From Halomonas sp. 1513 (lineage in GTDB: Bacteria; Pseudomonadota; Gammaproteobacteria; Pseudomonadales; Halomonadaceae): a DNA stretch of 64,000 nt. Location: assembly GCA_001971685.1 (NCBI GenBank), contig CP019326.1:2914001-2978000 (forward strand). The letters run 5' to 3'. The notes beneath the pieces are model-generated. The model saw only the letters and a program-made list of their open reading frames with translations, was not told the origin of the DNA and ran no database searches. This document shows, piece after piece, positions 43,348 through 52,547 of the stretch (position 1 is the first letter of the stretch; the number at the start of each line of letters is the position of its first letter). A program made the translations under genes and the position numbers.

Positions 43348-43673
43348 CAGAACGGCATCTTGAAACCAGGCGGCAGATTGAGGCCAGCGGTGGCTTCTTC
43401 CATCCGCTCCCGGGTCGTCTCCTCGACCTTGCGCACGGCGTCATTGACCGCGGCGGCGAGCAGGTCCTCGAGCAGCTCCTTGTCCTCTTCCAGCACGCTG
43501 GGGTCGATGTCGACCTTGCTGACGTCATGACGCCCGTTCATGGTCACCTTGACCATGCCGGCGCCGGCCTCGCCGGTGACCTCGGCCTTCTGCGCCTCTT
43601 CCTGCATGCGCTGCATCTTTTCCTGCATTTCCTGGGCCTGCTTCATCAGGTTGCCCATTCCGCCTTTCATCAT
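43347..43673 (-). CDS. ybaB: YbaB/EbfC nucleoid-associated protein
   Basis: DNA-binding protein of 108 residues forming dimers that coat DNA. The N-terminal Met/Gln/Glu-rich helix ([20 protein letters not shown]) and the core [19 protein letters not shown] are family hallmarks. It sits between dnaX and recR in the conserved order, 25 nt after dnaX. Confidence 0.95.
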   Translation of the reverse strand: MMKGGMGNLMKQAQEMQEKMQRMQEEAQKAEVTGEAGAGMVKVTMNGRHDVSKVDIDPSVLEEDKELLEDLLAAAVNDAVRKVEETTRERMEEATAGLNLPPGFKMPF

Positions 43674-43698
43674 GGCTCATGCTCCTGGATCGAAGTGA

Positions 43699-45684
43699 TC
43701 AGCGCGCGGCCTCGCCGCTGCGCTGCTGTGGGGAGACCGAGGCTTCCAGCAATCGGGCACCGAAGGCCTCGCGGAGTTCCTGTACGTGGGGGTCGGCCTC
43801 GAGGGACTTGACCGCGGCGGCGTGGCGCTCGGCGTTGAGGCGGTCGGCCATGGCCCGCGGCGTCTCGATGCCGGGCGGCAGCTCGCCGGGCTCGATGCTG
43901 ACGCGCCGCGGCACGCCCAACTCGAGCAGCGCCTTCTCGAGTCGCTCGACGTGAACCTCGGCGTTCATCGCCGCCTGGCTGGGGTCGAGCCGCAGCTGCA
44001 GGCGCTGGCCGTCGTCATGCTCGACCAGGCAGTGGGCGGCGAGATTGCGGGTCAGGCCGCCAAGCCCGAGATCATCGAAGCGTGCTAGCCAGGTGGCGTG
44101 ATCGAAGCCGTCACCATGTTCGACGCCATGCGGCCGGGGCTCGGCCGGTGCCGCGGGCTGGCTCGCCGGCGACTCGGCGGGCGCCGCGGCGATATCCTGC
44201 GGGGCCGCGGCCGGCTCGACTGGCGCTGCAGCGACCGGCTCACTGGCCTCGGGCAACGGCACCGCGTCGGCCTGCTGGGCAGGCGCTGCGGCATGCGGCT
44301 CGAGCGCCTCGTTCATCGCCGCTGCAGCAGCAGGCTGGGCCGGGGTGTCGCTGGGCAACTCCCAGGGCGGCGGCTCCACGCTCGGCGGCGCGGCGGCAGC
44401 TGCGGTCTCAGCCTCTGGCCGGGGCTCGGCCGCGCCTGGTGACGGCTGCGGCGCCTCCGCCGCGCTGGGCGCCGGAGGCGACGACTCGGCAGCGGCCGGC
44501 GGCGCCTGCGGAGGAGCGGGCTGGCCCTGCTGCGACAGCGCGCCGCTGATCGGCAGCGGCGTGCTGGCCGGCTTGGGCACACCCTGAGGCCGGAAGGCCA
44601 GCATGCGTAGCAGGGTCATCTCCAGCGCCGTGCGGGCATCCGGGGCGTGATCCATGTCGCCCCGGCCCTGCAGGCCGATCTGGTAGTAGAGCTGCACGTC
44701 CTCGGCGGTGAAACGCGCCGCCAGCGCCAGCAGGGTCGCGCGGTCGCCGTGGCCGTTATCCAACGCATCCGGCACCATCTGCGCCACCGCCAGCCGGTGC
44801 AGGGTGCCGACCAGGTCGTCGAGCACGCCGGCGAAGTCGGGGCCCTGCTCGGCGAGGGCCGCCACCTCTGCCAATATACGCGCGGCATCGACCTCGGCCA
44901 GCGCCTCGACCAGCGCCAGCAGGTGGCGATGATCGAGGGTGCCGAGCATGGCCGCGACGTCGGCCTGGCGAACGGCTCCCTGGCCGAAGGCGATGGCCTG
45001 GTCGGTGAGACTCATGGCATCGCGCATCGAGCCGTCGGCGGCGCGCCCCAGCAGCCATAGCGCCGACTCGTCGAAGCCGACGTCCTCGGCGGCCAGCACC
45101 TTGCCGAGGTGCTCGACGATGCGCTCCGGCGGCATGTTCTTGAGCGTGAACTGCAGGCAGCGCGACAGCACCGTGACCGGCAGTTTCTGGGGGTCGGTGG
45201 TGGCGAGCAGAAACTTGACGTGGGGCGGCGGCTCTTCGAGGGTCTTGAGCAGCGCATTGAAGCTGTGGGTCGAGAGCATGTGCACCTCATCGATGAGGTA
45301 CACCTTGAAGCGCCCCTGGGTCGGTGCGTACTGCACGTTGTCGAGCAGTTCGCGGGTGTCTTCGACCTTGGTCCGCGAGGCGGCATCGACCTCGATCAGG
45401 TCGACGAAGCGGCCCTCGTCGATGGCGCGGCAGCTCTCGCACTGGCCGCAGGGGGTCGAGGTCACCGCGCTATCATCGCGGCCGCCGGCAGTGCAATTGA
45501 GGCATTTGGCGAGAATCCGCGCCAGGGTGGTCTTGCCCACGCCGCGGGTGCCGGTGAACAGATAGGCGTGGTGCAGGCGCCCCTGGTCGAGGGCATTTAC
45601 CAGCGCACGCTGCACGTGGTCCTGGCCGACCAGCTCATGGAAGGTGCGCGGGCGCCACTTGCGGGCCAGTACCTGATAGCTCAT
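43699..45684 (-). CDS. dnaX: DNA polymerase III subunits gamma/tau
   Basis: Clamp-loader ATPase of 661 residues. The AAA+ core spans about residues 1-240: start MSYQVLARKWRPRTF, Walker A GTRGVGKTTLA, zinc cysteines from CLNCTAGG to CGQCESC, Walker B with YLIDEVHML and the Ser-Arg-Cys motif SRCLQF. A third domain follows to about 365, then a long Ala/Pro/Glu linker to about 535 and a C-terminal tau domain. Start chosen at 45684; the frame upstream is not conserved. No A-rich slippery heptamer was noticed near the linker, so the shorter gamma product may not be made by the E. coli mechanism. Confidence 0.95.
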   Translation of the reverse strand: MSYQVLARKWRPRTFHELVGQDHVQRALVNALDQGRLHHAYLFTGTRGVGKTTLARILAKCLNCTAGGRDDSAVTSTPCGQCESCRAIDEGRFVDLIEVDAASRTKVEDTRELLDNVQYAPTQGRFKVYLIDEVHMLSTHSFNALLKTLEEPPPHVKFLLATTDPQKLPVTVLSRCLQFTLKNMPPERIVEHLGKVLAAEDVGFDESALWLLGRAADGSMRDAMSLTDQAIAFGQGAVRQADVAAMLGTLDHRHLLALVEALAEVDAARILAEVAALAEQGPDFAGVLDDLVGTLHRLAVAQMVPDALDNGHGDRATLLALAARFTAEDVQLYYQIGLQGRGDMDHAPDARTALEMTLLRMLAFRPQGVPKPASTPLPISGALSQQGQPAPPQAPPAAAESSPPAPSAAEAPQPSPGAAEPRPEAETAAAAAPPSVEPPPWELPSDTPAQPAAAAAMNEALEPHAAAPAQQADAVPLPEASEPVAAAPVEPAAAPQDIAAAPAESPASQPAAPAEPRPHGVEHGDGFDHATWLARFDDLGLGGLTRNLAAHCLVEHDDGQRLQLRLDPSQAAMNAEVHVERLEKALLELGVPRRVSIEPGELPPGIETPRAMADRLNAERHAAAVKSLEADPHVQELREAFGARLLEASVSPQQRSGEAAR

Positions 45685-45840
45685 TGCGGGCAGAATCCTT
45701 GCGGCCGGGTTCACGACGAAATAGGCGCCAGGCCGAGGCCGGCAAGCGCTGTCATGACAGGGCCTTCATTCTAGCGGCTGGGGCTCGCAGGGGAAAGCGA
45801 CGCTGCCAGGCAGCCGGAACCGACCACCCAGAATGGAGGC

Positions 45841-45946
45841 GGCCCCCGACAGCCGCATCCCGGCACACGCATCCACCACTACCGTTGCTCCCTTCCGGGC
45901 CTGGCGGGGTTCGCAGTTTAGCGTTGCGGGAGGACCGACGAGGGCC
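45841..45946 (-). ncRNA. ffs: 4.5S signal recognition particle RNA
   Basis: About 106 nt. The SRP RNA core is unmistakable on the minus strand: CCTCCCGCAACGCT, then the apical CAGGCCCGGAAGGGAGCAAC with its GGAA tetraloop and internal-loop As, then GTGTGCCGGGATG, and closing ends GGCCC/GGGCC. It binds the Ffh M domain for co-translational targeting. A TATGGT immediately upstream (45947-45952), or TTATAGT near 46015-46021 further back, could be its -10. It precedes dnaX on the same strand. Confidence 0.93.
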
Positions 45947-46194
45947 ACCATAGCGTTCGACATCGAGCATGCCATTCACAGCGAATGAGCACGCCATCGG
46001 GCCGAGCGAGGCGCACTATAACAGCGCCCCCACGGCCTCGCAACCGCAGCGACGCCCATGGAACCCTTGTCCCCCATCTGCGTCCCAGCCCCACGTTATC
46101 CACGCTGCGGTGATGGCCCGCTGGCTATCAAGTTCGTGTCACAGCGTGTAGCGTATAACGTCATGTTCAACCAATTTCCAACGGAGGCACTACC

Positions 46195-47418
46195 ATGACC
46201 AAGGATCCCAACAAGGGCTATATCGCACTTCTGGGCTGGAGCTTGAGCGCGGTAGAAGCTGCCGAAAACTTCGATCGCCGCTACGTGGTGGTGGCCCCGG
46301 ACTGGGCCGAGGAATATTGCCAAAAACACGATATTCCCTACGTATCGTGGAACTTCGAGCGCTTGAACGACCGTTCCATGGAGATTGCCGAGACGCTGCA
46401 GGAGATGGGCGTCGACGTCGCCATCCCGCTGTATGAAGAGACCGTCGAGTGGGCCGGGGCAATCAACTCGGTACTGCTCGACAACCCGCGTCTCTACGGC
46501 CAGTCGCTGCTGCTACGCGACAAGGCGCTGATGAAGCGCCGCGCCCAGCTCGGCGGCATCCGCGTTGGCATCTTCGAGGAAGCCCACGACAAGGAAGACG
46601 TGGTGCGCTTCCTCAAGCGCGTCAATCAGACCCTGCTCAAGCTCGACGGCGACCCCAACGATCCGATCCACCTCAAGGCTTTCGACAAGGCCGGCTGCCT
46701 GGGCCACCGGGTGATCCGCACCCCGGACGAGGTCGATTCGATCCCCGACGAGGAATTCCCGGTGCTGATGGAATCCCACCTCGATGGCTGGGAGTTCGCC
46801 GTCGAGGCCTGGATCCACGACGGCAAGATCGTCTTCCTCAACCTCTCCGAATACGTGACGCTGGGCTACTCGGTGTTCGTCCCGGGCTCGCCGGAGCTGG
46901 AGCGCTATCGCCCCCAGATCACCGCGCAGATCGAGAAGCTGATCAAGACCTTCGACATCGAGTTCGGCCTGATTCACCCCGAGTACTTCGTCACCAGCGA
47001 CGGTGAGATGTACTTCGGCGAAGTCGCCTACCGCCCGCCGGGCTTCAAGGTCTTCGAACTGCTCGAGCGGGTCTACGGCTTCAACGCCTACCAGGCCTCG
47101 ATGCTGGTGTTCGACCCCAAGGCCAGCGCCGAGGAGGTCAAGGCCTTCTTCCCCAAGGAGGTCGAGGACGCCAACGGCTACGCCGGCTGCTTCGGTGTCT
47201 ACCCGCGTCGCCGCGTGGTCAGCCGCCTGGAGATCCCCGAAGAGGTCGAGGACCATCCCTACTTCGAGTCCCACGAACTGACCCCGCCGATGGAAGAGAC
47301 CGTCACCAAGCGCACCGCGTTCGGCACCCACTGGGGGCTGATCTACTTCAGGGGCGAGGATCCTCATAAGCTGCGTGACCTGCTCAAACACCAGGAGGAT
47401 CTGGACTTCTATGTATAA
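46195..47418 (+). CDS. ATP-grasp domain protein, first gene of an unrecognised two-gene operon
   Basis: Predicted ATP-dependent carboxylate ligase of 407 residues. An N-terminal Rossmann-like part (GYIALLGWSLSAVEAAENFDRRYVVVAPD) resembles the preATP-grasp domain; ATP-grasp-like features follow with LLLRDKALMKRRAQLGG near 103-119, the strand FPVLMESHLDGWEFAVEAWIHDGKIVFLN near 189-217, and a metal-binding end at FGLIHPEYFVTSDGEMYFGEVAYRPPGF near 258-285 in which the E..N pair is replaced by E..Y. That last change is unusual and could alter metal use. ACGGAGG precedes the ATG. It lies 31 nt before the 681-residue gene. Substrate unknown. Confidence 0.72.
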   Translation: MTKDPNKGYIALLGWSLSAVEAAENFDRRYVVVAPDWAEEYCQKHDIPYVSWNFERLNDRSMEIAETLQEMGVDVAIPLYEETVEWAGAINSVLLDNPRLYGQSLLLRDKALMKRRAQLGGIRVGIFEEAHDKEDVVRFLKRVNQTLLKLDGDPNDPIHLKAFDKAGCLGHRVIRTPDEVDSIPDEEFPVLMESHLDGWEFAVEAWIHDGKIVFLNLSEYVTLGYSVFVPGSPELERYRPQITAQIEKLIKTFDIEFGLIHPEYFVTSDGEMYFGEVAYRPPGFKVFELLERVYGFNAYQASMLVFDPKASAEEVKAFFPKEVEDANGYAGCFGVYPRRRVVSRLEIPEEVEDHPYFESHELTPPMEETVTKRTAFGTHWGLIYFRGEDPHKLRDLLKHQEDLDFYV

Positions 47419-47449
47419 TCCCTGGCAGAGACCGGGATAAGGAGTCGGT

Positions 47450-49495
47450 GTGACCGAGCACCCTGAGACAAACAGTGCACTAGCGTCCACGCCCGACGTG
47501 GACAAACTCAACGCCCTGCTGGCCAAGCTGGACGAAGCGACCGAGTTGCTCGATACGGCCCGCGAGTTCGCCAAGCCGGGCAAGCTGGGGCGGGTGCTCG
47601 ATACGGCGCGCCGGGTGATGATGCAGCCCGGCGGCTGTGCGGCAGTGGAGGCCCGCGCCGAGGCGCTTGAGTCGGCCGGGGTGTTCCTCGGCTCAGACTG
47701 GGCCACGCCGCAGTATCTGGTGCCCTCGCTGACCACCTATGCCCTCAAGAGCGCCGACCCCAACAGCGTGGTGATCGAGTCGCTGAGCGAACTGCGCCTG
47801 CTGGCAGTGGCCATGGGCGACTACCAGCACGCACTGATCTCCGCCGAACAGGCCCACCACTACCTGACTCAGGTCATGGCGCTGAACCTGTGGCTGCTGT
47901 TCGGCGCGCCCAGCGAGGCCGAGCGCGAGACCCAGGGGCGGCTGGCCCAGCTGCCGCGGCGGCTGTTCCAGCACCTCGCCGAGCGCATCGGCTACGAACA
48001 TATCGTCGACCAGTTGATCGACGAGATCTGGCGGATCCTGCGCCAGCGCCCGCTGCAGGTCGAACCGGTCAAGCAGATGATCACCCAGATCGCCATCTGC
48101 CAGGCCAATCCGGCCATCGACCTGGGCTCCAGCGGCCAGGGCGCCGACCGCCTGGTCAGTTCGCTGTTCGGCCCGACCCAGGCGTGCCGCGAAGACCCCG
48201 GCCTGGAGGTCTACCGCGAGCGGCTGGAGAGCATGGACCAAGCGGCCCTGCAGTACGAAGCCAGCGGCTTCGCCCGCGCCATGCACGATACCGGCCTGGT
48301 GTCGCCCTACCACGGCGTGCTGATGCGCCACCTGCTGGAGCACAGCGACCACCTGCTGGCCGAAGCCATGGGCCTCTCCTCCACCGGGCGCGACTGCCTG
48401 ATGTGCTATCGCGAGCTGGTCCACGCGCTGATTCGCAGCGGCATCTATCCGGCCACGCCCCAGGCCATCTACGGCCTGGCGCTGATGCTCGAGCGCGGCA
48501 TCCTCTATCAGCCCCCGGTGGCTCCGGCGATGTGGCGCCAGTTGGGCTTGACCCTCTCGCCGTGGTCGCAGGAGCGGCTCAACATGGCGCACGGCGATGC
48601 GGTATCACCGCGCGCGCGGCTGCTCGAGGGCGTGATGTGCATGCTGGGGCTGCCACTAGGCGTCGGCCAGGGCAACAACCCCACCTGCCAGTCGGCCCGT
48701 GCGCTATCGATGTGGGCCTACAACGACCCCGACTACCTGCTGCAGATGGTCGCCTGGGCGGCGCGTGACGATGAAATCATCATGCACTTCGAGGGTCAGC
48801 CGATCTCGTCCCGCGAGAGCCTATCCGGGGTCGCCACCGAGCTGCCCATGGATCTCGACGCGGTATCGCTGCTGGTGGTCCCCCACCTCGACCGTATCTA
48901 CGCCGAGATGGGCCGGCGCTGCATCGGCCGCGAGGGCGACCCGCACCGCTGGGTCAACCCGGAGTTCCACGGCTGGTGGTCGGGGCGCGGCTTCCGTATC
49001 AACGTCGACGTGGCCACCGGCCAGCTGGAGGGCCTCGAGGACTTCCTGCGCCACTTCTATGCCGCCTATCACCCCTACTACAACGGCAACCAGCCGCTGA
49101 TTCACCCGCAGCCGGCGGGTATCGCGGTGACCGATAGCGCGGCACGCTTCATCGGCTGGCACGCCATCACCCTGCTGCGGGTCAATCTCGATCCGCAGGA
49201 CGTGATGCGGGTCTATTTCTACAATCCCAACAACGACAGCGGCCAGGACTGGGGCGACGGCGTCAAGGTCAGCACCGCCGGCCAAGGCGAGCGCTTCGGC
49301 GAGGCCTCGCTGCCCTTCGAGCAGCTCGCCTCAAGGCTGTATATCTTCCATTTCGACCCGCTGGAGCGCGGCGAATTGGCCACCATCACCCAGCAGGAGC
49401 TCGACCGGGTGATCGGCCATGTGCACCGCAGCTGGGGCGCCGACCGAGTGCCGGCCACCGACCTGCAGGCCAGCCCCGGGCTCGACGGCGGCTGA
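47450..49495 (+). CDS. Uncharacterised protein with a possible papain-like Cys-His-Asn site
   Basis: 681 residues, not recognised as a named family. The start is GTG 47450 with AAGGAGTCG upstream. The N-terminal 400 residues are predicted mainly helical. The C-terminal part contains GQGNNPTCQSARALSMW with Cys413, then RFIGWHAITLLRV with His571 and MRVYFYNPNNDSGQDWG with Asn592. A Cys at a helix start, a His-Ala on one strand and an Asn on the next, followed by a WG, is the order and spacing expected in C1/C39-like peptidases and transglutaminase-like enzymes. No signal peptide is seen, so it is probably cytosolic. With the preceding ATP-grasp enzyme it could ligate and then process or hydrolyse an amide-linked compound. 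Alternative: a non-enzymatic scaffold. Confidence 0.55.
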   Translation: MTEHPETNSALASTPDVDKLNALLAKLDEATELLDTAREFAKPGKLGRVLDTARRVMMQPGGCAAVEARAEALESAGVFLGSDWATPQYLVPSLTTYALKSADPNSVVIESLSELRLLAVAMGDYQHALISAEQAHHYLTQVMALNLWLLFGAPSEAERETQGRLAQLPRRLFQHLAERIGYEHIVDQLIDEIWRILRQRPLQVEPVKQMITQIAICQANPAIDLGSSGQGADRLVSSLFGPTQACREDPGLEVYRERLESMDQAALQYEASGFARAMHDTGLVSPYHGVLMRHLLEHSDHLLAEAMGLSSTGRDCLMCYRELVHALIRSGIYPATPQAIYGLALMLERGILYQPPVAPAMWRQLGLTLSPWSQERLNMAHGDAVSPRARLLEGVMCMLGLPLGVGQGNNPTCQSARALSMWAYNDPDYLLQMVAWAARDDEIIMHFEGQPISSRESLSGVATELPMDLDAVSLLVVPHLDRIYAEMGRRCIGREGDPHRWVNPEFHGWWSGRGFRINVDVATGQLEGLEDFLRHFYAAYHPYYNGNQPLIHPQPAGIAVTDSAARFIGWHAITLLRVNLDPQDVMRVYFYNPNNDSGQDWGDGVKVSTAGQGERFGEASLPFEQLASRLYIFHFDPLERGELATITQQELDRVIGHVHRSWGADRVPATDLQASPGLDGG

Positions 49496-50572
49496 TCACT
49501 GCTTGCCCGGCGGCGGCGCTGCCGCCCGCCGGGCAGTATCATCACGGGGCAGCGGGTAGCGCCGCGCCAGATAGCCGGCCCAGAACGGCGCCACGACCAT
49601 CAGTGCCACCATGCGCAGGATATGGTGGAAGGCCACGAACACCGGGTCGATATCCAGCGCCACGGCGAGTATCGCCATCTCGCCAATGCCCCCCGGCGCC
49701 AGCGCCAGCAGCGCCACGTCCCGCGGCACCCCCAACAGGCGGTGGATCAGCTCGGCGAACACCGCAAGTACCAGCAGCGCCAGTAGCGTGGCCAGCGCAG
49801 CCTGCCACAGGTACTTGCCGAAGCGGCGCCGCGACAGGCCGCGAAACTTGCAGCCGATCGCGCTGCCCAGCCCCCACAGCATCACGTTCATGCCCCACTC
49901 CGGCAGCTGCAGGCTGGCCAGGTCGGTGCCCGAGAGCAGCGCGGCGAACGCCAGCGGCGCCAGCAGCGAGGCACTCGGCAGGCGCAGCCAGTTGCCCAGC
50001 GGTATCAGCAGCGGCAACGCCAGTAGCATCCACAGGTGCGCTGCCGGCTCGCTGGCGGCCGCCTGGGTCGGCGCCCCGCCCTCATAGGCCCAGAACAGCG
50101 GTGGCAGCAGCAGGATCACCAGGATGATACGCAGCGACTGGGCGACGGCGACCCGCTGCGGGTCGCCGCCGCACTTCTCGCCGAGCAGGATCATGGTCGG
50201 CATCGCCCCGGGGGCCGAGGCGAACCAGGCGCTGACCGGATCGAAGCCGCAGCGCCGGTACCAGGCCGCCGCCACCGCGGTGGACGCCGCCACCCCGACC
50301 AGCAGCAGCGCCGCCGACAGCGGCCAGTCGAACACCCGCTCGGCCAGCTGCGGGGTGACCTGGCTGCCCAGCACCAGGCCCATCACGCCGAGGAAGGCCT
50401 CGCGCAGGCCCTCCGGCACGCGCACGTCGATGCCACGCCCGGAGGCCAGCAAGTTGGCGACCAGCGGCCCCAGCATCCACGGCAGCGGCAGGTTGAGCAG
50501 CGCGAACAGCAGCCCACCCACAGCACCAATCAGCAGGGCACGCAGCAGGGCCAACAGTGAGGCATGCGACAC
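49496..50572 (-). CDS. AbrB-family membrane protein
   Basis: Integral membrane protein of 358 residues with about ten segments arranged as two repeats, the AbrB duplication fold. Blocks such as LLNLPLPWMLGPLVANLLA, SAPGAMPTMILLGEKCGGDPQRVA, LRIILVILLLPPLFW and ALAPGGIGEMAILAVALDIDPVFVAFHHILR match the family, which includes E. coli AbrB (implicated in aidB control). Function is unknown; transporter folds are suspected. It is convergent and almost touching the preceding gene's stop. A strong GC-rich stem overlaps its last codons (about 49505-49537). Confidence 0.88.
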   Translation of the reverse strand: MSHASLLALLRALLIGAVGGLLFALLNLPLPWMLGPLVANLLASGRGIDVRVPEGLREAFLGVMGLVLGSQVTPQLAERVFDWPLSAALLLVGVAASTAVAAAWYRRCGFDPVSAWFASAPGAMPTMILLGEKCGGDPQRVAVAQSLRIILVILLLPPLFWAYEGGAPTQAAASEPAAHLWMLLALPLLIPLGNWLRLPSASLLAPLAFAALLSGTDLASLQLPEWGMNVMLWGLGSAIGCKFRGLSRRRFGKYLWQAALATLLALLVLAVFAELIHRLLGVPRDVALLALAPGGIGEMAILAVALDIDPVFVAFHHILRMVALMVVAPFWAGYLARRYPLPRDDTARRAAAPPPGKQ

Positions 50573-50680
50573 CCGACACTCCTTGATTAACCGGCTAACG
50601 AATCCCCAGTATTACACGTTCGCCGCCAGGCGTTGACAGGGGGGGCTATAATCGACGCCCAACCGCTCCAGGAAACCGCC

Positions 50681-51463
50681 ATGCCGCGTCTCGATCAGCT
50701 ACTCGTCAGCCAGGGTCTGGCCCGCACACGCACCCGCGCCCAGCGCCTGATCCGGCACGGCCGGGTCAGCCTCGAGGACGGCGGCCGTGTCTTGAGCAAG
50801 CCCGGCGAGAAACTGGCCGACGACGTGCGCCTGCGGGTCGAGGCCGACCCAGAGGAGCGCTATGTGTCACGCGCTGGCCTCAAGCTCGAGGCGCTTCTCG
50901 AGCACCTGGGCCTGCGCCTGGAAGGGCGCGTGGTGCTGGATGTGGGCCAGTCCACCGGCGGCTTCAGCGACTGCGCGCTGCAGTTCGGTGCGCAGCATGT
51001 GATCGGCGTGGAGGTGGGCCACGGCCAGCTCGACCCGGCGCTGCGCGACGACCCGCGGGTGACCTGCCTGGAGGGGCTCAACGCCCGGGCCATGGCCGGC
51101 GATGCGCGCCTGGCCGCAGCCCTCGCCGCCCAGGCGCCGGCCGGCCTCGACTGCGCGGTGATGGACGTGTCGTTCATTTCGCAGACGCTGATCCTGCCTC
51201 AGCTGGCCACCCTGCTGGCCCCCGGCGGCGAGCTGCTGAGCTTGGTCAAGCCGCAGTTCGAGGTCGGCCCCGGCGGCGTCAATGCCCGCGGCATCGTCAG
51301 CGAGCCGGCGCGCTACGCCGAGGTCGAAGCGCGCATCCGCAGCTGCTGCACGGCCCACGGCCTGTGTATCCGCCACTGGCAGGAGAGCCCGCTGCGCGGC
51401 GGCGACGGCAACCGCGAGTTCCTGCTGCATGCGGTGCGCGAGGCTGCACCGCAGGCGCTCTGA
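50681..51463 (+). CDS. tlyA: TlyA-family rRNA 2'-O-methyltransferase/hemolysin-like
   Basis: Protein of 260 residues: an N-terminal S4 RNA-binding domain (MPRLDQLLVSQGLARTRTRAQRLIRHGRV) followed by an FtsJ/RrmJ-type methyltransferase fold with VVLDVGQSTGGFSDCALQFGA (SAM-binding, residues about 82-102), CAVMDVSFISQTLILP and LVKPQFEVG. In mycobacteria TlyA methylates 16S and 23S rRNA cytidines. The ATG at 50681 lies at the start of the S4 motif after CCAGGAAACCGCC. Confidence 0.92.
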   Translation: MPRLDQLLVSQGLARTRTRAQRLIRHGRVSLEDGGRVLSKPGEKLADDVRLRVEADPEERYVSRAGLKLEALLEHLGLRLEGRVVLDVGQSTGGFSDCALQFGAQHVIGVEVGHGQLDPALRDDPRVTCLEGLNARAMAGDARLAAALAAQAPAGLDCAVMDVSFISQTLILPQLATLLAPGGELLSLVKPQFEVGPGGVNARGIVSEPARYAEVEARIRSCCTAHGLCIRHWQESPLRGGDGNREFLLHAVREAAPQAL

Positions 51464-51486
51464 ATAGCGCCGCACGTCGATGAGCG

Positions 51487-52428
51487 TCAGGCGTCATCTG
51501 CTCGGTTGATCAGCGCTTCCCGGGTGGCGAAGTCCTCCTCGGCGATCTGCGCGTCGAGAAAGTCGAGCAGCGCCCGCACTGCCGGCAACAGCCCCCGGCG
51601 GGAGGGAAAGACCGCGTGCAGAATCCCGCCCCGCGGTTCCCACCCCGGCAGAACGTCGACCAGCCGACCCGCCCGGATATCCTGAGCCCCCACCAGCAGC
51701 CCCAGCTTGACCACCCCGAGCCCCTCCAGCGCCGCGGCATGCAGGGTCTCGGCGCTGTCGGTGACCAGCCGCGGCCGATGAGGGACCTGCGCGCGGGCGC
51801 CGCCGGGCCCTATCAGGTCCCAGCAGTGGCGATGGTCGTACTGCTCGAAATCGAGGCTCGGCAGTCCGCCGAGATCTGCCGGGCTACGCGGCCGTGATCG
51901 CTCGGCGAACAGGCCGGGAGCGGCCATCAGCCGCTGGGGGCTCGACGCCAGCACCTTCATGGTCAGGTCGCTGTCCTCCAGGGGCGGAAAACGCACCCGA
52001 ATCGCCAGATCGAAGCCCTCCTTGACCACGTCCACGCGCCGGCTGGTGGCCTCCACCTGCACCTCCACCTTGGGGCACTGCGCCATGAAGCGCACCAGCA
52101 GCGGCGTGATCAGGTAGTGCAGCACGCTGGGCGAGCAGCTCAACCGCACCGTGCCCTGGGGCTCGGCGTGATGGCGCTGGATCAGCTCCTCGGCGGCCTC
52201 CGCCTCCACCAGCATGGCCAGGCAGTGGCGATAGTAGGCCTGGCCCAGCTCGGTGACCGAGAAGTGGCGGGTGGAGCGCTGGATCAACCGGGTGGCGAGG
52301 CGCTCCTCGAGCTGAGTGATTCGCCGGCTCAGCTTCGACTTGGGAATGCCCAGGGCACGTCCGGCCGGGGCGAAGCCGCCATGATCCACTACCTGCACGA
52401 AGTAGTAGAGGTCGTTAAGGTCCTGCAT
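51487..52428 (-). CDS. LysR-family transcriptional regulator
   Basis: Regulator of 313 residues. The N-terminal winged helix is clear: LYYFVQVVDHGGFAPAGRALGIPKSKLSRRITQLEERLATRLIQRSTR; the effector-binding half starts near residue 90 with GTVRLSCSPSVLHYLITPLL. The family of these so-called CrgA/AphB-like members commonly acts on a divergent gene, and here it diverges from a pirin gene across 119 bp. Regulation of the pirin-isochorismatase group is therefore the best guess. Ligand unknown. Confidence 0.9.
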   Translation of the reverse strand: MQDLNDLYYFVQVVDHGGFAPAGRALGIPKSKLSRRITQLEERLATRLIQRSTRHFSVTELGQAYYRHCLAMLVEAEAAEELIQRHHAEPQGTVRLSCSPSVLHYLITPLLVRFMAQCPKVEVQVEATSRRVDVVKEGFDLAIRVRFPPLEDSDLTMKVLASSPQRLMAAPGLFAERSRPRSPADLGGLPSLDFEQYDHRHCWDLIGPGGARAQVPHRPRLVTDSAETLHAAALEGLGVVKLGLLVGAQDIRAGRLVDVLPGWEPRGGILHAVFPSRRGLLPAVRALLDFLDAQIAEEDFATREALINRADDA

Positions 52429-52547
52429 CCTGCTGTCCTATTATTGAAACGCTGAGTGTTATTTTAGCCATCTACCGGGTTTTTTGTTCATGAAATAGGC
52501 TTTCTGTTATCGGGGAAACGCTTCCCTCGCTCTAACAGGAGTCCCTT

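Noticed and set aside
43699..45684. Programmed frameshift in dnaX making a short gamma subunit
   Set aside because: No A-rich slippery heptamer like that of E. coli was noticed near the linker, so the claim is unsupported.
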